Made by a program: the position numbers and the translations under genes | NCBI GenBank assembly: GCA_014138645.1 | Contig: JACJIB010000001.1 | Span: 1-64,000, forward strand | DNA from: Methylorubrum thiocyanatum | GTDB lineage: Bacteria > Pseudomonadota > Alphaproteobacteria > Rhizobiales > Beijerinckiaceae | Length of the DNA: 64,000 bases | Direction: 5' to 3' | The notes under the pieces: model-generated | What the model saw: the letters and a program-made list of their open reading frames with translations, nothing else | Told to the model about the DNA's origin: nothing | Database searches by the model: none | Shown: positions 1 to 10,900 of the stretch, in pieces | Layout of the letters: each line of letters starts with the position of its first letter | How positions within the stretch are numbered: the stretch's first letter is position 1

Positions 1-2
1 TT

Positions 3-83
3 CACCCTCATCGCGCGCTGGGCTACCGCTCGCCGCGCGAGTTCATTGCCCGATTAACCCAGGAGACCTTGTCCGGTCTTTAG
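3..83 (+). pseudogene. C-terminal end of an IS3-family transposase (partial at window edge)
   Basis: The frame starting at base 3 reads 26 residues ending in a TAG stop, including HRALGYRSPREF, the typical end of the rve integrase core of IS3-family OrfB transposases. The rest lies outside the window, so whether the element is intact cannot be judged. Its position just before another insertion sequence suggests nested insertions. Confidence 0.7.
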
Positions 84-180
84 GGGGCAACAACACATGA
101 GGACTGCTACGACTTCTGCGACGTCCGCTTCCTGCTTCGAAGCGGACGATGAAGGCCGTGGTGTGAACGGGCAGCTATGG

Positions 181-231
181 GTCAGGAGTTCGCTCGCCGT
201 TTGTTCGGCTGTGCGCCACAAGCAGGCCCTT
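181..231 (+). repeat. 51-bp direct repeat, left copy (partner at 6379-6429)
   Basis: This stretch, centred on TTTGTTCGGCTGTGCGCCAC, recurs at 6379-6429 in the same orientation with a few substitutions and a one-base gap. One copy sits left of the first IS110-type element, the other just after ptxE, so the pair brackets that element and the whole ptx operon. A 9-bp inverted repeat (122-130 / 140-148) lies just upstream. Origin unknown; it may be the end of an older mobile element or a dispersed intergenic repeat. Confidence 0.6.
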
Positions 232-266
232 CATGAGCGCGGTTCGAAGGCGCGGTGTGCCACCGT

Positions 267-1656
267 AAGCAGATGGGGTGGATGGCTCCCGCTCCGACTG
301 ACGGCATCTGAGTGCCAGGATGTGGTTGCTGTCGAAGCAGCCACGCAGATGCAGGAGCCATCCCCATGGAGATCATCACCGTCGGCATCGATCTAGCCAA
401 GAGCATCTTCCAGGTTCACGCCGTCGACGCAGCTGGGCACGTCGTCGTTCGCAAGGCTCTGAGGCGGGCGCAGGTCGTGCCGTTCTTCGCCAAGCTGCCG
501 CGCTGCCTGGTCGGCATGGAGGCGTGCGGCACAGCGCACCATTGGGCCCGGGAACTCATGAGGCTCGGCCATGACGTGCGGCTGATGCCGCCAGCTTACG
601 TGAAGCCGTACGTCAAGCGCGGCAAAACCGATGCGAATGATGCCGCTGCCATCTGCGAGGCGGTGACACGCCCGAGCATGCGCTTCGTGCCGGTGAAGTC
701 GACCGAGCAGCAGGCGGCGCTGGCCCTGCACCGGACGCGCGACCTGCTGGTCAAGCAACGCACGCAGCTGGTGAACATGATCCGCGGTCTGCTCGCCGAG
801 TTCGGGATCGAGATGGCGCGGGGCCTGCGCCATGCGCTCGAACTGGCAGCTCGGCTCTCAGCCGGAGACGCGGCCGAGGTGCCGCCCCTGGCCCAGCGCG
901 TAGTGAATGGGCTGGCCGATCAGATCGGCGCCGTGCAGATCCAGCTCACCCGGCTGGAGAAGGAGTTGCTGGCCTGGCATCGGGACTGCGACCTGTCACA
1001 GCGCCTGGCGACGATCCCGGGTGTCGGCATCGTCTCGGCGACCGCGCTGGCCGCCTCGGTGAGCGAGCCCGAGCGCTTCCGCTCCGGTCGGCAGTTCGCG
1101 GCCTCGTTGGGTCTGACACCGCTGCAGAACTGCAGCGGCGGCAAGGAGCGCCTGGGTCGGATCTCGCGCATGGGCGACCGTTACCTGCGCCGCCTGCTCG
1201 TGGTCGGCATGACCTCTCTGATCCGGCGCGCGAAGGCGACGCCGACTTCGGTCGACCCGCGGCTGCCGGCGCTGCTGCAGCGCAAGCCGGTGCGCGTGGT
1301 GACTGTTGCGGCGGCCAATCGCACGGCGCGGGTCGCCTGGGCGATCATGACCCGCGGTGGCACCTACCGCGCACCAGCGGCCATGGCCGCCTGACAGCAC
1401 GGCGAGGAGACTTTGCCAGGTTGCGAGGACGATGAGAGTTGATGGCGAACCGGTCAGACCGGGAGCCGGGACACCCCGCCGAATGTCCAGGGCGTCATAG
1501 CCCGCTAAGCAGAGTGGGACCCAGCTCGCGGATACCATCAGGGCCAGCAGTCAACATGCACGACTGCATCAACAGGCCGGACACAAGACTGCACCCGACC
1601 AACGCGCCAGAAGCTCGATTCGCCACTTGCAATGCGGGAGCCATCCACACAGGACA
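267..1656 (+). mobile_element. IS110-family (IS1111-type) insertion sequence, copy 1
   Basis: Limits were set by comparison with the second copy at 18373-19762: identity starts at base 267 and stops at 1656, with unrelated flanks (1,390 bp). A 14-bp subterminal inverted repeat, GTGGATGGCTCCCG, lies at 278-291 and inverted at 1635-1648; subterminal repeats are typical of the IS1111 subgroup. No flanking target duplication is seen, as is usual for this family. It carries one transposase gene and lies 150 bp upstream of ptxA in the same orientation. Confidence 0.88.
366..1394 (+). CDS. IS110/IS1111-family DEDD transposase
   Basis: A 342-residue protein with the two-domain IS110 layout. The N-terminal RuvC-like DEDD domain has Asp9 (GIDLAK), Glu52 (GMEACG), Asp89 and Asp92 (KTDANDAAAICEA). 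The C-terminal transposase_20 half contains the helix-hairpin-like IPGVG segment near residue 225 and the conserved serine region (FAASLGLTP...GGKERLGRISRMGD). The ATG at 366 was chosen over an upstream in-frame ATG at 312 because the family begins directly at the first Asp strand. All four acidic residues and the full length are present, so it is probably active. The encoded protein is identical to that of the second copy. Confidence 0.9.
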   Translation: MEIITVGIDLAKSIFQVHAVDAAGHVVVRKALRRAQVVPFFAKLPRCLVGMEACGTAHHWARELMRLGHDVRLMPPAYVKPYVKRGKTDANDAAAICEAVTRPSMRFVPVKSTEQQAALALHRTRDLLVKQRTQLVNMIRGLLAEFGIEMARGLRHALELAARLSAGDAAEVPPLAQRVVNGLADQIGAVQIQLTRLEKELLAWHRDCDLSQRLATIPGVGIVSATALAASVSEPERFRSGRQFAASLGLTPLQNCSGGKERLGRISRMGDRYLRRLLVVGMTSLIRRAKATPTSVDPRLPALLQRKPVRVVTVAAANRTARVAWAIMTRGGTYRAPAAMAA

Positions 1657-1806
1657 CTCGGCGGCCGGCATCGCACAGAATTTGGTCCGAGGCGGCATTT
1701 CATAGCGTCGTCGGCCGCGCACAGTGTCATCCGTCCTTCATGTCGCCCCGCTACTCGGATTAGCAATCAATCGGGAGTTTCGATTGGCGTTTCGAATGGG
1801 TGCGGG

Positions 1807-2616
1807 ATGCTCTCTGTTGAAAACCTGGAAGTCACCTATCCTGGTGGCATCAAGGCGTTGCGACCGACAACTCTGACTTTTCGCGAGGGCGAGTTCGCGG
1901 TCCTGCTGGGGCCATCGGGTGCTGGCAAGTCGACGCTCCTGCGTTGCCTTAACGGCCTCGTCCGCCCAACGAACGGCCGAGTTTCCGTCCCCGGGGTGGG
2001 AGACATCGCCGCGAGCCGCGCCGTCCTACGCCGCCACCGGGCAGCAACCGGGATGGTCTTCCAGCACCACCAATTGATCGGCCGCATGACCGCGCTTGCG
2101 AACGTCCTTATGGGCCGGCTTGGCCATCAGAACACCCTGCGCTCACTCTGGCCCTCATCGCGGTGCGATCAACGCTTGGGATTGGAGGCGCTAGAGCGCG
2201 TGGATCTCCTCGACCGGGCCCTCACCCGGGTAGACCTACTCTCCGGCGGGCAGCAGCAGCGGGTGGGCATCGCGCGCGCAGTTGCGCAGCGGCCGCGCCT
2301 CATCCTCGCCGATGAACCGGTGGCCAGCCTGGATCCGGCCACTGCGACGCGAGTCCTTGATCTCCTCCGCACCATCTGTCGGACGGATGGTATCTCGGCC
2401 GTGGTGAGCCTGCACCAAGTCGATCTGGCCCGGCAGTTCGCCGACCGAGTCGTCGGGGTCCGTGGAGGCGAAGTGGTCTTCGACGGTGCGCCGGCCCGTC
2501 TCTCGGATGGAGACCTGTCGCGGATCTACGACGCACAACCTGCTGAGGTCCTGGCCGCCGTCGATGAAGCTCCTCGTACGCGGCAGGGCGCGATCTACGC
2601 CTTACGAACAGCCTGA
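1807..2616 (+). CDS. ptxA: Phosphite ABC transporter, ATP-binding subunit PtxA (PhnC-like)
   Basis: A 269-residue ABC ATPase of the PhnC phosphonate/phosphite family. Walker A is GPSGAGKST, the signature is LSGGQQQRV, Walker B is LILADEP, and the switch His is in VVSLHQVDLA. The ATG at 1807 opens the typical N-terminus (MLSVENLEVTYPGG); upstream in-frame codons read into IS-flank sequence. It should drive uptake with PtxB and PtxC, encoded directly downstream (12 bp to ptxB). Sequence alone cannot separate phosphite from phosphonate ATPases; the call rests on the linked phosphite dehydrogenase. The IS element 150 bp upstream may supply or disturb its promoter. Confidence 0.85.
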   Translation: MLSVENLEVTYPGGIKALRPTTLTFREGEFAVLLGPSGAGKSTLLRCLNGLVRPTNGRVSVPGVGDIAASRAVLRRHRAATGMVFQHHQLIGRMTALANVLMGRLGHQNTLRSLWPSSRCDQRLGLEALERVDLLDRALTRVDLLSGGQQQRVGIARAVAQRPRLILADEPVASLDPATATRVLDLLRTICRTDGISAVVSLHQVDLARQFADRVVGVRGGEVVFDGAPARLSDGDLSRIYDAQPAEVLAAVDEAPRTRQGAIYALRTA

Positions 2617-3501
<885 letters not shown>

Positions 3502-3504
3502 GCG

Positions 3505-4338
3505 ATGGCTCAAGCGCACTCACGTGCGTCGGCGGTCGACGTCGCTGACGGTTATGACATCATTCTCGGACGCGTCCGGGGCGCGGCGATCCGACGGCTC
3601 CTGGTCGCACTACCGGCTACTGCCGCCGTCCTCGCCTGCCTCTGGAAGGTGGGGCTCCTTGATCCAGAGCGCCTCGCCGAAGGCGCGCCCGCGATGGCGC
3701 AACTTCTCAGTGAGATGACCCCGCCCGACTTCACGCGGTGGCGCTCCTGGGTGGGACCCATTATCGACACGCTTGCGATGAGTGTGGCCGGCACGGTGCT
3801 CGCCGTGACATTGTCCCTGCCGCTCGGGCTGCTGGCTGCCCCAAACACAAGCCCACACCCACTCGTCTACCGCGCATTCCGGCTGCTGCTAAACGCGCTC
3901 CGGTCAGTCCCCGAATTGATCATGGGCATCTTCTTCGTCGCGGCCGTTGGATTCGGCGCACTGCCGGGCGTTCTAGCGCTAGGACTGCATTCCACGGGAA
4001 TGGTCGGCAAGTTCTTCGCCGAGGCGATCGAGCACGTTGACCACAAGCCGATCGAGGCGGCACGCGCGGCCGGCGCCTCACCCCTCCAGGTCATCACGCA
4101 TGCCGTGCTGCCCCAGGTTCTGCCGCAACTCACCGACACGACGCTCTATCGCTGGGAGTACAACTTCCGGGCCTCAACTGTGCTAGGCGTCGTTGGCGCA
4201 GGTGGCATCGGCTTCGAGCTCATCGCTTCCCTGCGCCTCCTCCAATACGACCAAGTCGCGGCCATCATGCTGTGCATCCTGGCTGCCGTCACTCTCGTCG
4301 ACGCCTTGGGCGGTGTTCTGCGCCGCCGTCTCAAGTGA
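3505..4338 (+). CDS. ptxC: Phosphite ABC transporter permease PtxC (PhnE-like)
   Basis: A 277-residue inner-membrane permease with several hydrophobic segments (first near residues 30-50, then about 85-110, 125-160, 215-240, 250-270). The EAA loop, EAARAAGASPLQVITHAVLPQ, near residues 185-205 is the contact site for the ATPase. Similarity is to PhnE permeases of the phosphonate/phosphite class. It lies in the ptx operon between ptxB and ptxD; the ptxD start codon is 8 bp after its stop. Confidence 0.85.
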   Translation: MAQAHSRASAVDVADGYDIILGRVRGAAIRRLLVALPATAAVLACLWKVGLLDPERLAEGAPAMAQLLSEMTPPDFTRWRSWVGPIIDTLAMSVAGTVLAVTLSLPLGLLAAPNTSPHPLVYRAFRLLLNALRSVPELIMGIFFVAAVGFGALPGVLALGLHSTGMVGKFFAEAIEHVDHKPIEAARAAGASPLQVITHAVLPQVLPQLTDTTLYRWEYNFRASTVLGVVGAGGIGFELIASLRLLQYDQVAAIMLCILAAVTLVDALGGVLRRRLK

Positions 4339-4346
4339 GAAACTCC

Positions 4347-5366
4347 ATGCGTTTCAAGGTCGTCGTCACGAACCCCGTTTTCCCCGAGACAATCGAACTT
4401 CTAAGAAAGCACTGCGACGTCGACATCAACCCAAGTCCTGAGCCCTGGCCCGCGATGGAAGTGCGCCGCCGCTGCTCGGACGCGGACGCCTTGCTCGCCT
4501 TCATGACGGACAGCGTAGATGCAGGCTTCCTCGAGGCCTGCCCCCGCCTGAAGGTGGTCGCCTGCGCGCTAAAGGGCTGGGACAATTTCGATGTCGAAGC
4601 CTGCACGCGGGCCGGCGTGTGGCTCACCGCTGTTCCCGACCTCCTGACCGAGCCGACGGCGGAATTGGCAGTTGGCTTGGCCATCGGCCTTTGTCGCAAC
4701 GTGCTGGCAGGCGACCGCGCGGTACGTGCCAGCTTCGACGGCTGGCGACCGAGGCTGTACGGCAGCGGCCTGTACGGCAGCGTCCTCGGCGTCGCCGGAA
4801 TGGGGAAGGTGGGCCGGGCCATCACGCGAAGGTTGAAGGGCTTCGGCGCGCGGGAACTCCTCTACTTCGATCAGCAGGCGCTTCCGGCTTCCTTAGAGGC
4901 GGAGCTCAGCGCTCGCCGGGTATCTTGGGAAGCGTTGGTAGGTCGAAGCGACGTGTTGATCCTGGCGCTTCCCCTCACACCCGACACGCGCCACATGCTT
5001 GATGCCGCCACACTCGCCGCCGCCAGTCCCGGACTGCGGATCGTCAATGCGGGTCGTGGCTCGGTCGTGGACGAAGCAGCTGTGGCCGACGCGCTCGCGG
5101 AGGGGCGGGTCGCCGGCTACGCTGCCGATGTATTCGAGATGGAAGATTGGGCGCTGGATGACCGCCCGCGGCGCATCGCACCCGGACTGCTCGCGGACGA
5201 GGATCGAACGCTGTTCACGCCGCACCTCGGCTCGGGTGTCGTCGACACGCGCCGCCAGATCGAGGAAGCGGCGGCACATAACCTTCTGGCCGCGCTGGAG
5301 GGTCGAGTGCCCACGGACGCGATAAACGATCCCAAGCGCCTGCGCGGGTTCGATGCGGAGGATTGA
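4347..5366 (+). CDS. ptxD: NAD-dependent phosphite dehydrogenase PtxD
   Basis: A 339-residue D-2-hydroxyacid-dehydrogenase-fold enzyme that oxidises phosphite to phosphate with NAD+. Residues described as important in characterised PtxD are present at nearly the same numbering: Lys76 (ACALKGWDNF), Arg237 (NAGRGSV), Glu266 (DVFEMEDW) and His293 (FTPHLGS). The Rossmann loop is GVAGMGKVG near 148-156, and Asp175 at the end of the second strand indicates NAD over NADP. The segments ALKGWDNFDVEACTRAGVWL and VFEMEDWALDDRPRRI are diagnostic of PtxD rather than general hydroxyacid dehydrogenases. The ATG at 4347 follows ptxC closely; an in-frame start at 4272 would overlap ptxC needlessly. Confidence 0.93.
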   Translation: MRFKVVVTNPVFPETIELLRKHCDVDINPSPEPWPAMEVRRRCSDADALLAFMTDSVDAGFLEACPRLKVVACALKGWDNFDVEACTRAGVWLTAVPDLLTEPTAELAVGLAIGLCRNVLAGDRAVRASFDGWRPRLYGSGLYGSVLGVAGMGKVGRAITRRLKGFGARELLYFDQQALPASLEAELSARRVSWEALVGRSDVLILALPLTPDTRHMLDAATLAAASPGLRIVNAGRGSVVDEAAVADALAEGRVAGYAADVFEMEDWALDDRPRRIAPGLLADEDRTLFTPHLGSGVVDTRRQIEEAAAHNLLAALEGRVPTDAINDPKRLRGFDAED

Positions 5367-6261
5367 GCGCGGACAGGGCGGCAGGACGCCGGTGCTGAAC
5401 CTCCAATATGTGGAGACGTTCCTGGCGGTCCTGTCGACGGGTAGCTTCCACGCGGCTAGCCGCCACCTCAACCTGTCCCAGCCGACGGTCTCCCAGCACG
5501 TGCGGAAACTGGAGACGGCGTTGTGTGCGACGCTCGTCGAGCGCAATCCAGCGGGGTGCCGTCCGACACCTCAGGGGCGTGCCCTGCTCCCTCATGCTGA
5601 GGCGTTGATCCGCGTCAGCCGGCGAGCGGAGGAGGCGGTTGCGGGAAGCCGGCTCGCGATCGGCGCCTCAGGCAACATCGGCACCTTCCTGATGCCGGAG
5701 ATTCTGCGGCGGTACGAGGAAACGTACGCTGCTACCGCGGACGCGGAAATTGCCACCAACCCTCACCTTATTGCCCGCCTCGAAGCTGGCGAGATCGACG
5801 TTGCACTGCTGGAATGGTGGGAGGCGCGAACCGGGCTGGATGCCCACGTATGGCGTCGCGAACCGCTCGTTGTCATCGTGGATCCCGATCACCAGTGGGC
5901 CGGACGGGCGCATCTGACGCCGCAGGATCTGACTGGCGCATCGCTGCTCGGAGGCGAACCCGGAAGCGGGACAGGACGTGTTCTTCGCGAAGCCCTCGGT
6001 GGGGTCGGCGCAGGCTTCCGTATCGACCGACAGCTCGGCAGCACGGAAGCAGTTAAGCGCGCAGTGCGGGCGAGACTGGGGATCTCGATTGTCATGGCTT
6101 GCTCGGTTCAAGATGAAGTGCGGAACGGAGTGCTGGCCGCATTGCCTGTGGAAGGCATCGAACTCAGCAAAAATCTTTTTGCGGCTTATCGCGATCCGCT
6201 GCCTGAAACCGCGCGGGCAAGCAGCTTCCTCGAAGTCCTGACCGCTCGTTGGGTCTGCTGA
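5353..6261 (+). CDS. ptxE: LysR-family regulator PtxE
   Basis: A 302-residue LysR-type regulator. The winged-helix domain occupies about residues 15-75 (FHAASRHLNLSQPTVSQHVRK), followed by a substrate-binding domain. Its start overlaps the end of ptxD by 14 bp, and the order ptxA-B-C-D-E is the known arrangement of phosphite oxidation operons, where PtxE controls expression according to phosphorus status. The actual start could be a few codons downstream of 5353 because the first residues are unusually basic. Confidence 0.85.
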   Translation: MRRIERGQGGRTPVLNLQYVETFLAVLSTGSFHAASRHLNLSQPTVSQHVRKLETALCATLVERNPAGCRPTPQGRALLPHAEALIRVSRRAEEAVAGSRLAIGASGNIGTFLMPEILRRYEETYAATADAEIATNPHLIARLEAGEIDVALLEWWEARTGLDAHVWRREPLVVIVDPDHQWAGRAHLTPQDLTGASLLGGEPGSGTGRVLREALGGVGAGFRIDRQLGSTEAVKRAVRARLGISIVMACSVQDEVRNGVLAALPVEGIELSKNLFAAYRDPLPETARASSFLEVLTARWVC

Positions 6262-6800
6262 GCCGGTCGGAGGCGATTTGGGTGCAAAACGCAGACTGGC
6301 AGCTGGGGCCATGATTATTCATTCCGCTTCGCGGCCAATCGGCATCTTCATGGATGACGGTCCCACAGTCCGGTCTAGGTCAGAAGTTCGCATGCCTTTT
6401 GTTCGGCTGTGCGCCACAAGCGGCCCTTCGAACAGATCTGCGGGAATAGCCGCTTAGCCTCCGAAAGCTGCCATTGGCATGGAACGGCAGATCCCGGCGC
6501 CAAGGCTGGTGTCGAACGCGACGGTGCTGGTCGCGAACGCATCCTGCCCGTCTGGGTGTGTTTCAGCGTGCAACTTTGGCTCTGACTCACATCCAGAGCT
6601 TGCGCTTCGGAAAGGCGTGATCCGTACCTGTGGGGGATCGGCAGCGACTGAACCGTCTGGGTGCGCCGACTTTATCGCCCCCCTTGGTACCTTATACGCG
6701 ACCCGGGCGAAGGACATTAAACTCGAATTTAGTATCCAGTTTCGCGAACGTTCAGATTTAAGCGACTCTAAGGAGGCTCGCATTTGGAGGGGCGAGACCG
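6262..6800. other. Intergenic region between ptxE and the sigma factor gene
   Basis: About 540 bp without a convincing gene. It holds the right copy of the 51-bp repeat (6379-6429). Near its end are an AT-richer stretch (about 6705-6770), an 8-bp palindrome GAACGTTC, and two purine-rich ribosome-binding candidates (AAGGAGG and GGAGGGG) before the ATG at 6801. No clear EcfG-type GGAAC/CGTT promoter pair was found by eye. Confidence 0.5.
6379..6429 (+). repeat. 51-bp direct repeat, right copy
   Basis: Near-copy of 181-231 in the same orientation (shared core TTTGTTCGGCTGTGCGCCAC). It lies about 118 bp after ptxE, so the two copies bracket the first IS element and the ptx operon. Confidence 0.6.
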
Positions 6801-7502
6801 ATGGATGAGAGCTTTCCCGCAACCAGCTCGGATGTCGAAGAAGACGTCGTCGACATTGGGGTGCAGGTCCGCAAGCACCTCGGGACCGTATTGCAGTCCT
6901 ATTTCGTACTGCCGGCGGGAGCGGAGCTTCCGCAGCGGCTCGCATACCTCGTCGAACGGTTCGATGACGGGATCGAGACCCTGAAAACCCGTCCGGACGA
7001 CGTGTTCAGGGATGCCCTGATCGGCGCGCTGCCGGCCCTGCGGGGCTTCGCGTTCTCTCTTGTCGGCGATGCGTCCAGGGCCGACGACCTGGTACAGGAG
7101 ACGCTGGCGAAGGGCTGGGCCAACCGGAATCGTTTCAGGCCGGGCACGAACATGAACGCGTGGCTGTTCACAATCCTTCGCAACCAGTTCTACAGCGACA
7201 AGCGCAAGGCCAGGCGTGAAGTCGAGGATGCGGACGGCACCCATGCCGGGACGCTCGTCGCCCCGCCCGAGCAGGAAGGGGTGGTGAGCCTGAGGGGCCT
7301 CCAGGATCGGCTCGCCGGCATTCCCGAGGCCCAGCGGATCGCCCTGATGATGGTGGGAGCAGAGGGCTACACCTACGAGGAGGCCGCTGAGGTGCTCAAG
7401 TGCAAGGTCGGCACGGTGAAGAGCCGGGTCAGTCGGGCCCGCGCCTACCTCTCCGAGGTCCTCGGACTTGGGGATGCGGCGTCTACCGATGCGCTTGCTT
7501 GA
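6801..7502 (+). CDS. EcfG-type (ECF15) sigma factor with NepR-like N-terminal segment
   Basis: A 233-residue protein. Residues about 67-222 form an EcfG-like ECF sigma factor: sigma2 with RADDLVQETLAKGWANRNRF and NMNAWLFTILRNQFYS, sigma4 with YTYEEAAEVLKCKVGTVKSR. These factors direct the general stress response of Alphaproteobacteria. Residues about 18-58 (IGVQVRKHLGTVLQ...LPQRLAYLVERFD) resemble NepR, the small anti-sigma factor that normally binds EcfG as a separate protein and is released by PhyR. The result looks like an anti-sigma/sigma fusion in one chain. ATG 6801 has a good ribosome-binding site. No phyR or separate nepR gene is nearby. The NepR assignment is by eye and weaker than the sigma call. 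Confidence 0.8.
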   Translation: MDESFPATSSDVEEDVVDIGVQVRKHLGTVLQSYFVLPAGAELPQRLAYLVERFDDGIETLKTRPDDVFRDALIGALPALRGFAFSLVGDASRADDLVQETLAKGWANRNRFRPGTNMNAWLFTILRNQFYSDKRKARREVEDADGTHAGTLVAPPEQEGVVSLRGLQDRLAGIPEAQRIALMMVGAEGYTYEEAAEVLKCKVGTVKSRVSRARAYLSEVLGLGDAASTDALA

Positions 7503-7565
7503 TCCAAGATCCGCCAGGCTGCCCTGGGGTCAAATCAGGTAGCCGTCGAACTTGCGACTCCCGGC

Positions 7566-7907
7566 CTACGGCTTGACGACCATCGGAAACTTGGCGGCCA
7601 GGGTTCCGCAGAGGGCGTCGTAGTTGCGTATGAACTGCCAGCGCTCGAACTCGGCCGCGCCCGTATGCATCGCCTCGGCGCCGCGCCGGCTACCAAGCGC
7701 ATCGAAGCAGGTGCGTGCCCGATCCACGATGGTGGGATTGTAGGACGCGAAACCGCAGGCTGCCGACGCCTTGCGGAGCATCCCGTGCATCCTGAGGAAT
7801 CCTGCGCAATCGAAATCCGCAGCGGGCGCGGGTCGGGCGCCAGCAGCCAGGATTAGGACCCCCACGAGGACGGTAGGCCCGTTGCCGGTCCGAAGGCCTC
7901 TAGCCAT
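7566..7907 (-). CDS. Small secreted protein with conserved cysteines, metal efflux operon
   Basis: A 113-residue protein with an N-terminal hydrophobic signal (VLVGVLILAAGARPAPA, cleavage near residue 30) and a mature part with four Cys (CAGFL, CGFAS, CFDAL, CGTLA). Likely periplasmic. Its ATG overlaps the stop of the upstream RND pump gene by 8 bp, so the two are probably translated together. The position suggests an accessory role in metal handling, but no known metal-binding motif is recognisable. Confidence 0.6.
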   Translation of the reverse strand: MARGLRTGNGPTVLVGVLILAAGARPAPAADFDCAGFLRMHGMLRKASAACGFASYNPTIVDRARTCFDALGSRRGAEAMHTGAAEFERWQFIRNYDALCGTLAAKFPMVVKP

Positions 7908-10900
7908 CGACGTCCGCGCGCTGGCCGCCTTTCGCTCCCAGGCCGGATGGCTCGTCCTGGTCGCGACGGCGCCAGGGGAGCCGAAGATGCGCCAGGTAGG
8001 GATAGACGGCGGGAAGCACGACGAGCGTGAGCAGGGTTGCGGTGATGAGGCCGCCGATCACCACCGTGGCCAGGGGACGCTGCACCTCGGCGCCGGCACT
8101 CGTCGAGAGCGCCATCGGCAGGAACCCCAGCGCCGCCACCAGCGCCGTCATCAGGACCGGGCGCAGGCGCATCTCGGCGGCTCGGGTCGCCGCCTCTCGC
8201 GCATCGAGGCCGACCCGTTCGAGGTCGCGGATGTAGCTCGTCAGCACCACGCCGTTCAGGATGGCGATGCCGAAGGTGGCGATGAATCCGATGGCCGCCG
8301 AGATCGAGAATGGCAGGTCGCGCAGGTATAGGGCGACGATGCCGCCGGTGGCAGCCACGGGCACGTTGAGGAAGATCAGCCCGGCGAGGCGGACGTCGCC
8401 GAACATCACGACGAGCAGCACCAGGATCGCCGCCATCGCGGCCGGAACGACGACCGAGAGCCGGGCTGTGGCCTCCTGCAGGTTCTGGAACTGGCCGCTC
8501 CACTGCAGGGAGTAGCGCGGCGGCAGAGTGACCTGCGCTTTAACCGCGGCCTGCGCGTCAGTCACGAAGCTCTGGACGTCGCGCCCGCGCACGTTGGCCT
8601 GGACGGAGATGCGCCGCTGGAGCTTCTCGCGGCTGATCTGGGCGGGACCCGTCGCCACCTCCACCGAGGCGACCAACGACAGGGGCACCAGTGCCTTGCC
8701 GTTGCGGCCGATCGGCAGGTCGCGGATGCGTTCGATGTCGCTGCGGTCCCCAGATTTCAGCCGGACCACTATATCGGTGATGGAGTTGTCGTCGCCGTAG
8801 ATCATGCCGGCGGTGCGGCCGCCGATGCTCTCCACCACGTCGAGGACGTCGCTGACGTTGACGCCGTAGCGAGCGGCTGCCGCCCGGTCGACCTGGATGG
8901 AGAGCGCGGGCATGCCGGCCTGCGCCTCGGCCTTCACGTCGGCCGCCCCCGAGACGCCCGAGACCGCCCGCACGATGGCGTCGGCCTTGTCCTTGAGAAC
9001 CGCGAGGTCGTCGCCGTAGAGGCTGATCGCGACGTCGCCCCGCACGCCCTCCAGCAGGTCGTCCATCCGCATCTGGATCGGCTGCGAGAACGCGTAGGAC
9101 ACCCCCGGCACCTCCGCGCGCAGACGCTTGTCGAGGGCGGCCACGAGTCCCTCCTGGGTGGTTGCCGTGGTCCAGGTCGAGGGGTCGGAGAGCGTGATGA
9201 AGCTGTCGGTGGACTCGACGCCCATCGGGTCGGTGGGGATCTCGGCGCTGCCGGTCAGCGAGACGACGCGCTTCACCTCCGGGAATGACTTCAGGGTCTC
9301 CTCGATGCGGTGCATGACCTTGAGGGAGGCGTCGAGGTTGATGCCCGGCAGCTTCTCCGAGGTGATGACGATGGAGCCCTCCGAGAGCTTGGGCAGGAAC
9401 TCGCCGCCGAGCCGCGTCGCCAGCCAGCAACTCCCGACGAAGAGACCGAGGGTCACGAGGACGGTCAGGCCGGTGCGGCGCTCGGCGAGCCGCAGGACCG
9501 GGGTGTAGGCGCCGCGTACCCAGTGGACGAGGCGGGTCTCGCGCTCGCCGATGCCGGGGCCGGCCAGTACGATGGCGGCCAGCGCCGGCATCAGCGTCAT
9601 CGTCAGCACGAGCGAGCCGGCGAGCGCCAGGATGACGGTCAGTGCCATCGGCCGGAACATCTTGCCGGCGACCCCTTCGAGGGCGAGGATGGGCAGGTAG
9701 ACCATGATGATGATGGCGACCGCGAACAGGATCGGACGTGCCACCTCCACGGTCGCCTTGCGGATCACTTCCTCGGCCGGGCGTTCGGGGTGCTCGCCCC
9801 GGGCGCGCAGGACGTTCTCGATCATCACCACGGCGCCGTCGACGATGAGGCCGAAGTCGATGGCGCCCAGACTCATCAGGTTGCCGGAGAGCCCGAACAG
9901 CCGCATGCCCGCGAAGGCCATGAGCATCGACAGCGGTATCGCGGCCGCCACCACGAGGCCGGCACGAAGGTTGCCGAGAAGGAGCAGCAGCACGACGATG
10001 ACGAGCACCGCCCCCTCCATGAGGTTGTGCTCGACGGTGCGGATGGTTCGCGCCACCAGGGTGCTGCGGTCGTAGTACGGCACGATCTCGACGCCCGGCG
10101 GCAGTTGCGGACGCAAGGCCTCGATGGTCTGCTTCACGGCCACGACCGCGGCGCTGGCGTTCTCACCCTGCTGCATCATGGCGATGCCGACCACAGTCTC
10201 ACCGGCGGCGTCATGCGTCACCGCCCCGAGGCGAACCTTGGGCGCCTCGACCACCTCGCCCAAGGTGGCGACCGTCACCGGCACGCCGCCGGGGCCTGTC
10301 GTCACGACGATGTTGGCAAGATCTTTCGTGTCCTTAGCCAAGCCGAGGCCGCGGATCACCTCCTGCTGGTCGTTGTGCTCGATGTAGGCGCCGCCCCGCG
10401 CGGCGTTGTTCTCGGACAGCGCCGTGTAGACTTGGCCCATCGTTACGCCGTAGCGGTGCAGGCTCTCGGCGGCGATGCGGACTTCGTAGGTCGGCATCTG
10501 TCCGCCGTAAATGTTCACGTCGGCGATCCCGGGCGTGAGCTTGAGCTTTGGCGCGATGGTCCATTGCAGGATGCGCTTAAGCGCCATCGGCGAGTAGCCC
10601 GGGCCGCGCACCTCGAACTGGTAGATTTCGCCAAGACCCGTCGCCATCGGCCCCATCTCGGGATCGCCGACGCCGGCCGGCATCATGGTCTTCGCCAGAG
10701 GCAGGCGCTGGAACACCTGCGCGCGCGCCTCGGTGATCGACATGGAATCGTCGAAGGTGACGTAGACGGCCGAGACGCCGTAGCGCGAGGTCGACCGGAT
10801 ACCGGTCAGTCCCGGGGCACCGGCCATGGCGTTCTCGACCGGAAAGCTGACCAGCCGCTCGACCTCCAGGGGGCCGAGGCCCGGCGACAGGGTCAGGACC

